NCBI GenBank assembly: GCA_947564645.1
Contig: CANOCU010000013.1
Location: 1-64,000 of the forward strand
Direction: 5' to 3'
DNA length: 64,000 nt
Origin: an uncultured Lachnospiraceae bacterium
Lineage (GTDB): Bacteria; Bacillota; Clostridia; Lachnospirales; Lachnospiraceae
Shown: positions 52,219 to 61,153 of the stretch, in pieces
How positions within the stretch are numbered: the stretch's first letter is position 1
How the letters are laid out: each line of letters starts with the position of its first letter
Made by a program: the position numbers and the translations under genes
The notes under the pieces: model-generated
What the model was told of the DNA's origin: nothing
Database searches by the model: none
The model's input: the letters and a program-made list of their open reading frames with translations, nothing else

Positions 52219-52563
52219 TTAACTGTCGTATTCCAGAAATTTGATGAAGTGCAGCAGCTTCTTCCGGGTTTCCTCGTCAAACCCCTGAATATTGCACATG
52301 ACGTCATGCATGGTGATCTCGTCCAGATAGGCGCTGTTTAGATTTGTATTGCCCAGATAGGCGCTGTCCGAATTCAGGAGATAGTCGGTGCTCACCTGAT
52401 AAAGCCTGGCCAGTGAGACTACCGTGCTTGTCGGTATTTCCCGAACACCGTTCTCATAATTGGAATAAGTCTGTTGGGAGATACCAAGATAGGCCGCGAC
52501 TTCACGCTGTGTCAGGTCGTGGTCTTCCCGCAGATCGCGGATCAGTTGTCGCAGTTCCTTCAT
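52219..52563 (-). CDS. Xre-family regulator with C-terminal helical domain (copy B)
   Basis: A 114-residue paralogue of the regulator at 50045-50392: MKELRQLIRDLREDHDLTQREVAAYLGISQQTYSNYENG at the N-terminus, STDYLLNSDSAYLGNTNLNSAYL and ITMHDVMCNIQGFDEETRKKLLHFIKFLE at the C-terminus. SAYLGNTNLNSAYL contains a short duplication matched at the DNA level by CCAGATAGGCGCTGT repeated 33 bases apart. ATG 52563 has GGAGGG upstream. It converges on the DUF4179 gene, so the two Xre genes bracket the sigma/anti-sigma pair. Confidence 0.9.
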   Translation of the reverse strand: MKELRQLIRDLREDHDLTQREVAAYLGISQQTYSNYENGVREIPTSTVVSLARLYQVSTDYLLNSDSAYLGNTNLNSAYLDEITMHDVMCNIQGFDEETRKKLLHFIKFLEYDS

Positions 52564-52783
52564 GGATACCCTCCGATCTATTTTGTGAAATACCCAGGCC
52601 AGAATTTGGGTATCGGCATAACAGGGAGCAGATGTCTTGCTTAAAAACGTTGTTGTGATCATTATTACACAACAAAAACAGGTAATGCGGAAAGTAAACA
52701 AATTGTGATAAGAGGAAGGTGTTTTACAATATAGTGTTGTAAAAAGAGACGACATTTATACATGTCATGATCCGATCTGAGAA

Positions 52784-52816
52784 AAAGGTGTAAAGTCCCG
52801 GAGGCTTTACACCTTT
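52784..52816 (-). terminator. Terminator of the minus-strand LacI gene
   Basis: AAAGGTGTAAAG and CTTTACACCTTT form a perfect 12-bp stem with a 9-base loop; on the minus strand it runs into five T bases. It lies about 50 bases after the LacI stop. The rest of 52564-52866 shows no gene. Confidence 0.88.
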
Positions 52817-52866
52817 ATGTGTACATGTCTGATATTACGGCGGCAGATTCGAACGGGAATCTGCTC

Positions 52867-53880
52867 TTACTTCAGAATAGAGGGCTTGATAAAGGTCAGC
52901 TCGTCCGGCGCCTCCGGGTGGTTGGTCCGAAACAGCAGCTGTACGGCCATTCGCTTGCCAAGAAGTCCGGTGGGGACGTTGGCGGTGGTGATGCGGCCGG
53001 AGACATTGGTGTACTCATTGGTGTTGTCGAAGCCGGTCAGCACGACGGGATGAGGCAGTTTCTGCGCGTTCTCATCCAGATACTGCTGTGCAAAATGGGC
53101 CACATAGTCGCTGACGCATATAAAGGCGGTGGGCCAGTCGGTAAGGCCGTCCAGATATGCATAGATCTCCTTCTCATAAGAAAAGACGCCCATGCTGTCG
53201 ATGCAGCAGTATTCCGGACGAATGGGAAGTTTATATCTGTCCATGCTCTCGCGGTAGCCCAGATACCGTTCCTTGTTGGTCTGCGCATAGCTGATGTCGC
53301 CGATGAAGCCGATCTCCTTATGACCGTCCAGGATCACGGACTCCGTGATCTCCGCTTCGGTGCGGTACCCTTCGATCAGAAGCAGGTCGCCGTTCAGCTT
53401 ACGGTCCGTCAGGGTAGGGATCGTGTCGAGAAAAACCTTCGGCAGCGGCAGCTCGTTGACCATGCCCAGGATGACCGGATCATATACGTTCATCACGGCG
53501 ATGCCGGACAGGGCGGCGCCGAACAGGACGGACGGCAGCGCAAAATCCTTCGTGAAGGTGGACGGCACATAGACATAGAGAAGATTGATGCTGTATTCAG
53601 AGAGCTCCTGCGCCATGCGGTGTATGATACCGGTCCAGAAGAAGGAGGACTCCGGCCTGGATACGACAAGCGCCACGGTCCGCGCCTCCTGTGCAGCCGG
53701 CGTCTGACTGGCGGCCTGTGCCTGATAGGGCAGTTTCGTATAGCCCAGCTCTCTGGCTTTGTTGAAGATCGTCTCCCGGAGAGAGTCCGATACGCCGGAT
53801 TGATTGTTAAATGCCTTGCTGACGGTGACTCTGGAAATGTTGAGTGCGTCAGCGATATCTTTCATTGTGATCTTTTCCAT
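52867..53880 (-). CDS. LacI-family repressor of the N-glycan locus
   Basis: A 337-residue regulator: HTH MEKITMKDIADALNISRVTVSKAFNNQSGVS, hinge, then a sugar-binding domain (ARTVALVVSRPESSFFWTGIIHRMAQEL to TGFDNTNEYTNVSGRITTANVP). It is transcribed divergently from the importer and glycosidase genes; the 430-base intergenic region contains two TGTTAACA palindromes that could be its operators. By location it should respond to a mannose- or GlcNAc-containing oligosaccharide. Confidence 0.93.
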   Translation of the reverse strand: MEKITMKDIADALNISRVTVSKAFNNQSGVSDSLRETIFNKARELGYTKLPYQAQAASQTPAAQEARTVALVVSRPESSFFWTGIIHRMAQELSEYSINLLYVYVPSTFTKDFALPSVLFGAALSGIAVMNVYDPVILGMVNELPLPKVFLDTIPTLTDRKLNGDLLLIEGYRTEAEITESVILDGHKEIGFIGDISYAQTNKERYLGYRESMDRYKLPIRPEYCCIDSMGVFSYEKEIYAYLDGLTDWPTAFICVSDYVAHFAQQYLDENAQKLPHPVVLTGFDNTNEYTNVSGRITTANVPTGLLGKRMAVQLLFRTNHPEAPDELTFIKPSILK

Positions 53881-54069
53881 AAGAAAACCCCTGTTACATG
53901 TCTTTAGCTGTTCTTTAGTATATCACAATCTTTTGAAAAAAACAACAAATGTGTTTACAAATGTTAAGAGAAAACAGGACATACACAAGAAAAGGATACA
54001 TTTACCGGTGAAATCCGGTGGGTAATGGGAAAATCGCACGATCCTTTCGCCCAAAAAGGCAGGTTACAT

Positions 54070-54077
54070 TGTTAACA
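54070..54077 (+). promoter_or_regulatory. TGTTAACA palindrome, upstream operator candidate
   Basis: The perfect 8-bp palindrome TGTTAACA lies in the divergent region about 190 bases from the LacI start, flanked by ACAT and TGT. An identical copy overlaps the plus-strand promoter at 54246-54253, allowing looping or dual control. Confidence 0.45.
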
Positions 54078-54214
54078 TGTCGAAAACTACGTGTAAACTT
54101 AATATTTGTAAACTAAAATAATCGATAAAAAGCTACAAATGTGACATATAAATGAAAAGATGCACAATGAAAGGGCAAATTTGAAAAAAATAATAACAAA
54201 TTTGCATGTTGGTG

Positions 54215-54253
54215 TTGACATTCTAGTTAATAAGTGTTAATTTAATGTTAACA
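54215..54253 (+). promoter_or_regulatory. Promoter of the N-glycan operon with overlapping TGTTAACA operator
   Basis: TTGACA (54215-54220), a 17-base spacer and TAATTT (54238-54243). TGTTAACA (54246-54253) sits where transcription starts, ideal for repression by a LacI protein. The surrounding 53881-54318 is strongly AT-rich and contains no intact gene. Confidence 0.65.
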
Positions 54254-54273
54254 AAAATAAATAAAATATAAAC

Positions 54274-54281
54274 AAAGGAGG
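54274..54281 (+). promoter_or_regulatory. Orphan Shine-Dalgarno without a start codon
   Basis: AAAGGAGG is a near-perfect ribosome binding site, but no ATG, GTG or TTG occurs 5-13 bases downstream; the first usable start is the GTG of the permease at 54319, which has its own AGAAGG. It may be the remnant of a deleted first permease gene. Confidence 0.55.
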
Positions 54282-54318
54282 TAAAGAGAACAGGATCATA
54301 TAGAAGAAGGTGCACGAA

Positions 54319-55236
54319 GTGGCAAAACAAGAAAAAAGCGGACAGTCTTTGAACCAGATCAAGACATCCACCAATGTAGTATTTAATGTGATCTTTCTGA
54401 TTCTGGCGGTGATGTGTGTGATCCCACTGTTGTTTGTGTTTTCCATCTCCATCACGGATGAGGAATCGATCCGGGCCAACGGCTATCAGCTGATCCCGCA
54501 GGCGCTTTCGGCTTCGGCCTATGAATTTCTGTGGAATGAGCGTATGACGATCCTGCGGGCGGCCTTCATGTCCGTACTGGTGACGGTAGTCGGTACGATC
54601 ATCTCGATCGCGCTCAATACGTCCATGGGATATGTGGTTTCCAGGAGGAACTTTAAGTTGAAGACGGTGTACACGTGGCTGATCTTTATCCCGATGGTAT
54701 TTAACGGCGGTATGCTGGCAAGCTACGTGGTGGTCAATAACATCCTGGGACTGAACAACAGTATCTGGGCGCTGATCCTGCCGCTGGCCTGCTCCGCGTT
54801 CAGTGTGACGATCTGCCGCACGTTCTTCAGGACGACGGTGCCGGATTCCATCATCGAATCCGCCAAGATCGACGGTGCGGGACAGTTCAGGATTTGGTCG
54901 CAGATCGTACTGCCGATCTCCAAGCCGGTGATGGCGACGATCGGTATGTTCGCGGCCTTCGGTTACTGGAACGACTGGTTCCAGGCATCCTTGTACATAC
55001 AGGATACGAAGCTGCAGACACTGCAGTCACTGCTCAACAATATGCAGAAGAATATCGAGTATATCGCCAACAACCCGTACGGCGGACTTTCCTTACAGCA
55101 GTATAAGTTGTCCATGCCGACAGAGAGTGTGAGAATGGCGATCGCGATCGTGATCATCGTGCCGATCGCATGTACCTATCCGTTTTTCCAGAAGTACTTT
55201 ATCTCCGGTCTGACGATCGGGTCGGTGAAGGAGTAG
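54319..55236 (+). CDS. CUT1 sugar ABC permease (LplC/YtcP type)
   Basis: A 305-residue inner-membrane permease with six helices, of the second-permease class of oligosaccharide importers related to LplC/YtcP. N-terminal helix VIFLILAVMCVIPLLFVFSISI, EAA loop ESAKIDGAGQFRIWSQIVLPISKP, and C-terminal CTYPFFQKYFISGLTIGSVKE. GTG 54319 is 8 bases after AGAAGG; the GTG at 54310 lies within that site. CUT1 importers need a first permease too, and none is present in this locus. Confidence 0.9.
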   Translation: MAKQEKSGQSLNQIKTSTNVVFNVIFLILAVMCVIPLLFVFSISITDEESIRANGYQLIPQALSASAYEFLWNERMTILRAAFMSVLVTVVGTIISIALNTSMGYVVSRRNFKLKTVYTWLIFIPMVFNGGMLASYVVVNNILGLNNSIWALILPLACSAFSVTICRTFFRTTVPDSIIESAKIDGAGQFRIWSQIVLPISKPVMATIGMFAAFGYWNDWFQASLYIQDTKLQTLQSLLNNMQKNIEYIANNPYGGLSLQQYKLSMPTESVRMAIAIVIIVPIACTYPFFQKYFISGLTIGSVKE

Positions 55237-55351
55237 GCAGACCGGGAGGCTGCCGGACCACTCCGACATTGTGAGCGGAAGGACGGCAAAAGGGAATGAT
55301 CGTGTAAAAGGTTCAGAAAAATAACAAAGAGTGAATAACAGGAGGAAGGAC

Positions 55352-56842
55352 ATGAAATTCAAAAAAGTTTTAGCGACAGGGATCGCTGCGGCGATGACGA
55401 TGGGAATGCTTGCCGGATGCGGCGGCGGTGACAGCGGCAGTGCAGCGGGGACGGCGGCTTCCGGCGGAGGCAGCGAAGCGGGCACGGAGTCTGCGGCGGA
55501 CAGCGGCGAGATCGTGAATCTGAAATGGGTGACGATCGGAAACGGGATGCCCACCAACTATGACACATGGGTGGAGAAGGTAAACGCCTACGCCGGGGAG
55601 AAGATCGGCGTGAATATCGAGATGGAAGTCATTCCCTGGGGCGACTGGGATAAGCGGCGTAACATCATCGTCAGCACCAATGAGCCTTTTGATATTATCT
55701 TCGGAAACGGCAACAACTATATCGCGGACATCAATCTGGGCGCCTACTACGACATCACGGATATGATCGCCGACAACATGCCGGGTCTGATGGAGCTGAT
55801 GCCGGAGAAGTACTGGGACGGCGTGAAGGTGAAGGACAGAATCTACGGGGTTCCTACTTATAAGGACAGCTCTATCTCCAACTATGCGGTCTGGGATAAG
55901 GAGATCGTAGACGAGTACGGCCTGGATATCGCATCTTTGACCGAGATCGAATCGCTGACGGAGACTTTCGAGACGCTGAAAGCCGATAAGAATGACTATC
56001 CGGTCTATGTGAAGAATGACGGCGTGTACTATATTTTCGACGTATATGACCAGATCGGCGCCGGAACGCAGATCCTGGGCGTGCGCTATGACGATGAGGA
56101 TGCGAGAGTGTGCTTCACACTGGAGGAGCCGGATGTGTATTCGGCACTGGAGACACTGCATGACTGGTACGAGAAAGGGATCATCAACCCGGATGCTTCC
56201 ACCCTGTCGGAGGCCCGCGTATACAATATGTGGCGTGTGGCACAGGGCTGGGAGTCGGCAGGCATTACCTCCTGGGGACCGCAGATGGGCAAGGATGTGG
56301 TGGTACAGAAAGTGGGCGACACGATCCTTTCCAACGAGACGGTAAGAGGTTCCCTGAACATGGTGTCCATCAATACCAAATATCCGGAGAAGTGTCTGCA
56401 GTTCCTGGATCTGGTAAATACGGACACGAAGATGCGCGATATGTTCTACTACGGTGAGGAAGGCGTGAACTTCGAGTACACCGCAGACGGCAAGGCGCAC
56501 AAGATCAACAACGACTGGGCAATGGCAGGCTACACGCAGGGGTCTTTCTTTACGGTGACACAGGTGGACACGGACGAGTATAACCAGTGGGATGAGATCA
56601 AGGCGCTGAACGAGGCGGCGGTATCTTCCAGGATGTTGGGCTTTACCTTCGACACCACCGAAGTGTCGGATAAGCTGGCGAACTGCCGTGAGATCTGGCT
56701 GCGCTACCGCAGTGAGGTGATGACCGGCGTGCAGGATCCGGCAGTGGCGGTCCCCCAGATCAAGGAGGAGCTGATGAAAGCGGGCTGGCAGGATGTGATG
56801 GATGCCGCGCAGAAGCAGGTTGACGAGTTTGTAGGAAAATAG
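55352..56842 (+). CDS. Extracellular oligosaccharide-binding lipoprotein
   Basis: A 496-residue lipoprotein of the large LplA/YtcQ-type binding-protein class. The signal ([20 protein letters not shown]) ends in the lipobox LAGC, and a Gly/Ser-rich linker follows. The mature domain has two lobes ([21 protein letters not shown] near the start; [17 protein letters not shown] near the hinge). ATG 55352 has GGAGGAAGG upstream. It follows the permease and precedes the GH130 gene, so it should bind N-glycan fragments released by the GH85. Confidence 0.93.
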   Translation: MKFKKVLATGIAAAMTMGMLAGCGGGDSGSAAGTAASGGGSEAGTESAADSGEIVNLKWVTIGNGMPTNYDTWVEKVNAYAGEKIGVNIEMEVIPWGDWDKRRNIIVSTNEPFDIIFGNGNNYIADINLGAYYDITDMIADNMPGLMELMPEKYWDGVKVKDRIYGVPTYKDSSISNYAVWDKEIVDEYGLDIASLTEIESLTETFETLKADKNDYPVYVKNDGVYYIFDVYDQIGAGTQILGVRYDDEDARVCFTLEEPDVYSALETLHDWYEKGIINPDASTLSEARVYNMWRVAQGWESAGITSWGPQMGKDVVVQKVGDTILSNETVRGSLNMVSINTKYPEKCLQFLDLVNTDTKMRDMFYYGEEGVNFEYTADGKAHKINNDWAMAGYTQGSFFTVTQVDTDEYNQWDEIKALNEAAVSSRMLGFTFDTTEVSDKLANCREIWLRYRSEVMTGVQDPAVAVPQIKEELMKAGWQDVMDAAQKQVDEFVGK

Positions 56843-56913
56843 AAACAGGTTTGACAGGTCAGCACAGACACTGTGCTGACCGCAGCCGGAAACTGGAAAG
56901 AGGGTGTGGCATT

Positions 56914-57900
56914 GTGACAAAGATAGTGGGCAGGGATCTGCCGAATATCCCCTGGCAGGCCCCGGCAGAGGATACGAAGCTGCCGGTGTGGCGCTACAGG
57001 GATAATCCAATCATAGAGAGATTTGCGACGAAAAACTCCAACAGTATTTTCAACAGTGCGGTAGTTCCCTATGGAGACGGATTCGCGGGAGTGTTCCGCT
57101 GCGACAGCAGATCGATCAGCATGGATATTTTTGCCGGATTCAGCAAGGACGGTATCCATTGGGAGATTTCCGATGAACCGGTCACATTCCAGGGGGCGGA
57201 TCCGGAGATCGCCAGACGGGATTTCCGTTACGATCCCCGGGTATGCTTCATCGAGGACCGGTATTATGTGACATGGTGCAACGGCTACCGGGGATATCCT
57301 ACCATAGGGGTAGGGTATACCTTTGACTTTCAGACTTTTTACCAGTTGGAAAATGCTTTCCTGCCGTTTAACCGTAACGGCGTACTCTTCCCGAGGAAGA
57401 TCGGGGGAAAGTATTACATGTTGAGCAGGCCCAGCGACAACGGGCACACGCCTTTCGGGGATATCTTCTTGAGTGAGAGTCCGGACCTGAAATACTGGGG
57501 CTGTCACCGACTGGTGATGGAGACCGTCAAGGGGGATTACTCCGCCTGGCAGTCCACCAAGATCGGCGCCGGAAGCGTGCCGATCGAGACGGAGGACGGC
57601 TGGCTTCTGATCTATCACGGGGTGATCAATACGTGCAACGGTTTCGTGTACCGGATGGGATGCGCGCTGCTTGACTTAGAGGAGCCATGGAAGGTAAAGC
57701 AGCGGACGAGAAATTATATTCTGGGTCCGCATGAGCTGTATGAGTGCGTGGGCGACGTGCCCAATGTGGTGTTCCCCTGCGCGGCGCTGACCGATGCGGC
57801 CACGGGACGGATCGCCGTCTATTACGGCTGCGCGGACACGGTGACGGGACTTGCGTTCACCACGGCGGATCGCCTGATGGAGGCTATGGAGCCGGTGTAG
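56914..57900 (+). CDS. GH130 mannosyl-GlcNAc phosphorylase-like enzyme
   Basis: A 328-residue cytosolic five-bladed propeller of GH130. The general acid aspartate is D107 in FRYDPRV, and the N-terminal [11 protein letters not shown] and [17 protein letters not shown] stretches fit the family. GH130 enzymes phosphorolyse beta-mannosides; GH130_2 members act on Man-beta-1,4-GlcNAc from N-glycans, which fits the GH38 and GH85 neighbours. The GTG at 56914 is preferred over an ATG 63 bases upstream because it has AGAGGG at about 10 bases and fits the family length. Confidence 0.9.
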   Translation: MTKIVGRDLPNIPWQAPAEDTKLPVWRYRDNPIIERFATKNSNSIFNSAVVPYGDGFAGVFRCDSRSISMDIFAGFSKDGIHWEISDEPVTFQGADPEIARRDFRYDPRVCFIEDRYYVTWCNGYRGYPTIGVGYTFDFQTFYQLENAFLPFNRNGVLFPRKIGGKYYMLSRPSDNGHTPFGDIFLSESPDLKYWGCHRLVMETVKGDYSAWQSTKIGAGSVPIETEDGWLLIYHGVINTCNGFVYRMGCALLDLEEPWKVKQRTRNYILGPHELYECVGDVPNVVFPCAALTDAATGRIAVYYGCADTVTGLAFTTADRLMEAMEPV

Positions 57901-58008
57901 TTTGCAGCGCGGACTTTGGACGGCAGGGGATCCTGCCGGGACACAGCGCCGTATGGGTGAGTCATATCAACTGGAAATTCTGCAAAGAGGGCAGATAAGG
58001 AGGCAGCT

Positions 58009-61000
58009 ATGCATTTTTTAGACAAGAGGGTCAACGTCATTTGTGAAGAGTTGAAGAGGTTAAAGGTAAAGCAGAGATTTACCATCGATGACTGGGAATA
58101 CAAAGAGGGCAATTACATACATCCGGAGGATGCGGAAAAAGATCTGACACCATGGGAGAGTTTTGACTGCCGGAAGATGCACTGGTACGGAAAGAACCGC
58201 CACTATTGGTTCAAGGCGCTCTACCGGGTGCCGGAGGAACTTGACGGCAGGCGGATGTGGATGCATGTGCGCACCCAGATCGACGAGTGGGATGACGCGA
58301 AGAACCCGCAGTTTCTGCTTTTCGTAAACGGCGAGGCGGTGCAGGGGATCGACATGAACCACAGGGATGTGTTCCTGCGGCAGGAGGCGCAGGCCGGGGA
58401 GGAACTGACGCTGGAGCTGCAGGCCTATACCGGGACGCTGCATACGGAATTTAACCTGATCGTGGAGATGCAGGAGATCGATCACGAGATCGAGAAGCTG
58501 TATTACGATCTGTGGGTGCCGCTTGCCGCCTTTTCCAGAATGGAGGAGGATGATAAGAACCGCAGGGATATCGAGACGATTCTGAACGAGACGGTGAATT
58601 TCCTGGATCTGCGCACGCCCTACTCGGAGGATTTCTACAGGACGCTGCGGGAGGCGTCCGCTTATATCGACCGGGCATTGTACACGGATATGGCCGGCTG
58701 TCAGGATGTAATCGCCACCTGTATCGGCCACACGCACATCGACGTGGCGTGGTGGTGGACGGTGGAGCAGACGCGGGAAAAGGTGGGACGAAGCTTTGCC
58801 ACGGTGCTGAAACTGATGGAGGAATACCCGAATTATAAGTTTATGTCCAGTCAGCCGCAGCTGTACGCCTTCCTGAAAGAGCGTTATCCGGAGCTTTACG
58901 CGAAGGCGAAGGAGCGCATCGGGGAGAAGCGCTGGGAGCCGGAAGGCGGTATGTGGCTGGAAGCCGACTGCAACCTGACTTCCGGGGAATCCCTGGTGCG
59001 GCAGTTTATGCACGGGAAGCGTTTCTTCAGGGAAGAGTTCGGCGTAGACAACAGGATCCTGTGGCTGCCGGATGTGTTCGGTTATTCGGGGGCGCTGCCG
59101 CAGATCATGAAAAAGTGCGGTATTGATTATTTCATGACTACGAAGCTTGCCTGGAACCAGTTTAACAAGATTCCGTACGATACCATGCGCTGGCGCGGGA
59201 TCGACGGTTCGGAGGTGCTGACGCATCTGATCACGACCCTGGGTGTGAGCCAGCCGATCAAGGACTTCTTCACCACCTACAACGGGATGCTGCACCCGGA
59301 TGCCATCATGGGCGGCTGGATGCGCTACCAGAACAAGGATATTAACAATGACATTCTCATTTCCTACGGCTACGGCGACGGGGGCGGCGGCCCTACCAGA
59401 GAGATGCTGGAGACTTCCCTGCGTATGGAGAAGGGAGTAAAAGGCATTCCCACGGTGCGGCAGGCGTTCGCGCGCACCTACTTCGAGGAGCTTGAGGAGC
59501 GGGTGAAGGATAACAGACGGCTTCCGGTCTGGGAAGGGGAATTTTACTTCGAGTACCATCGGGGAACGCTGACCTCCATGGCGCGCAATAAACGCTCCAA
59601 CCGCAAGGTAGAGTTAGGGCTGATGGATCTGGAACTGCTGTGCGTTCTGAGCAGACAGACACAGGCGTATCCGGCGGAAGAACTGGATGCCATGTGGAAA
59701 CTGGTGCTGTTAAACCAGTTCCATGATATCCTGCCGGGCTCTTCGATCCATGAAGTGTACGAGGTGACGAAGGAAGAGTATGACCGTCTGGCGAAGCAGC
59801 TTGCGGACAGGAGCAGAGAGCGCAGAAGGGCCATTGCCGGAGAGGGCGGGGCGGTCACGGTCTTTAACACCATCGGCAGGGTGCGGGACGATGTGGTGTG
59901 GCTCGGCGATCTTGAGGCGGAGGCGTTGACGGACGGAAGCGGCGCAGTCTATCCGGTGCAGAAGACGGATGCGGGAGCCATTGCTTATGTGAAGAATCTG
60001 CCGGCCAAGGGGTATAAGGCATTTCGTACGCTCCTGCAGGGGGAGACGGCACAAGCGGCAGCAGAAACGCCGTTTGTTCTGGACGGCCTGTATGGACTGG
60101 AGACGCCTTTTTACCGGATCAGACTGGATGAACAGGGAATGTTTACCAGCATCTATGACAAGGACAATGAGCGGGAAGTGGTGCAGGAGGGACAGCGTGC
60201 CAATCTGCTGCGGATGTATGAGGATAAGCCGATTTACTTCGACAACTGGGACATTGACATTTACTATACGGAGAAGTTCTGGGATGTGGACGGCGTAGAA
60301 CAGATGGAATGGACGGAAGTCGGGCCCGTGCGCGCGGTGCTCACGATCACGAGAAAAGCCTCTCAGTCTGTGATCAGGCAGCAGGTGATCTTCTATGCGC
60401 AAAGCCGCAGGATCGAGTTCGTGACGAAGGTGGACTGGAAGGAACACCAGACGCTTCTCAAAGTACATTTCCCGGTGGCGGTGCATACGGACGAGGCGAC
60501 TTTCGACGTGCAGTTCGGTAACCTGACGAGAAAGACACACCGCAATACGAGCTGGGATGTGGCGCGTTTCGAGAGCTGCGGACAGAAGTGGATGGACCTG
60601 TCGGAAGGACATTACGGCGTGTCATTGTTAAATGACTGCAAGTACGGGCATTCCGTGCAGGATTCCAATATGGCGCTGACGCTGATCAAGTCCGGGATCG
60701 AGCCGAACCCGACGGCGGATAAGGAGGAGCATGTATTTACCTATGCGATCTATCCTCACGCGGAGGGCTGGCGCGCAGCCGGCACGGTGGATGAAGCCTA
60801 TAAGCTGAACCAGCCGCTCATGGCGCAGACCGGCACGGCGGATGTGGAGACGTATTCGTTTGCCGCCGTAGATCAGGCGAATGTGGTGCTGGAGACGGTG
60901 AAGATGGCGGAAGACGGCGACGGGATCGTGCTGCGCATGTATGAGTCGGAGAACGCGCTGACGAAGGCGCATCTTACGGTGAATACGGCGTTTGAGAAGG

Positions 61001-61110
61001 CGTATGTCTGCAATCTGCTGGAGGAGACCGAGTCGGAAGCGGCCGTCAACGGGAATACGATTGAGGTTGTGCTGAAGCCGTATGAAGTTGTGACGGTGCT
61101 GGTGAGGTAA
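58009..61110 (+). CDS. GH38 alpha-mannosidase
   Basis: A 1033-residue cytosolic zinc enzyme that removes alpha-mannose from N-glycan fragments. Residues 1-230 form the N-terminal beta-rich region. The catalytic domain has the zinc ligands in GHTHIDVAWWW (H241 or H243 with D245), and the nucleophile D355 in WLPDVFGYSGALPQI. The C-terminal beta-sandwich domains (about 590-1033) contain VRAVLTITRKAS and KTHRNTSWDVARFESCGQKWMDL. No signal peptide is present, so it acts after import. Length is typical of bacterial GH38. The ATG follows AAGGAGG. Confidence 0.96.
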   Translation: MHFLDKRVNVICEELKRLKVKQRFTIDDWEYKEGNYIHPEDAEKDLTPWESFDCRKMHWYGKNRHYWFKALYRVPEELDGRRMWMHVRTQIDEWDDAKNPQFLLFVNGEAVQGIDMNHRDVFLRQEAQAGEELTLELQAYTGTLHTEFNLIVEMQEIDHEIEKLYYDLWVPLAAFSRMEEDDKNRRDIETILNETVNFLDLRTPYSEDFYRTLREASAYIDRALYTDMAGCQDVIATCIGHTHIDVAWWWTVEQTREKVGRSFATVLKLMEEYPNYKFMSSQPQLYAFLKERYPELYAKAKERIGEKRWEPEGGMWLEADCNLTSGESLVRQFMHGKRFFREEFGVDNRILWLPDVFGYSGALPQIMKKCGIDYFMTTKLAWNQFNKIPYDTMRWRGIDGSEVLTHLITTLGVSQPIKDFFTTYNGMLHPDAIMGGWMRYQNKDINNDILISYGYGDGGGGPTREMLETSLRMEKGVKGIPTVRQAFARTYFEELEERVKDNRRLPVWEGEFYFEYHRGTLTSMARNKRSNRKVELGLMDLELLCVLSRQTQAYPAEELDAMWKLVLLNQFHDILPGSSIHEVYEVTKEEYDRLAKQLADRSRERRRAIAGEGGAVTVFNTIGRVRDDVVWLGDLEAEALTDGSGAVYPVQKTDAGAIAYVKNLPAKGYKAFRTLLQGETAQAAAETPFVLDGLYGLETPFYRIRLDEQGMFTSIYDKDNEREVVQEGQRANLLRMYEDKPIYFDNWDIDIYYTEKFWDVDGVEQMEWTEVGPVRAVLTITRKASQSVIRQQVIFYAQSRRIEFVTKVDWKEHQTLLKVHFPVAVHTDEATFDVQFGNLTRKTHRNTSWDVARFESCGQKWMDLSEGHYGVSLLNDCKYGHSVQDSNMALTLIKSGIEPNPTADKEEHVFTYAIYPHAEGWRAAGTVDEAYKLNQPLMAQTGTADVETYSFAAVDQANVVLETVKMAEDGDGIVLRMYESENALTKAHLTVNTAFEKAYVCNLLEETESEAAVNGNTIEVVLKPYEVVTVLVR

Positions 61111-61153
61111 AAAAAGACGGATCAGTTTATGAAAATTAAGGAGAAAGAGGGTT

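Noticed and set aside
52819..53907. Plus-strand open frame of 362 codons opposite the LacI gene
   Set aside because: It is the antisense shadow of a clear LacI regulator and has a low-complexity product.
55370..57010. Minus-strand open frame of 546 codons opposite the binding protein
   Set aside because: The plus-strand gene is a clear lipoprotein with ribosome binding site; the antisense product has no family resemblance.
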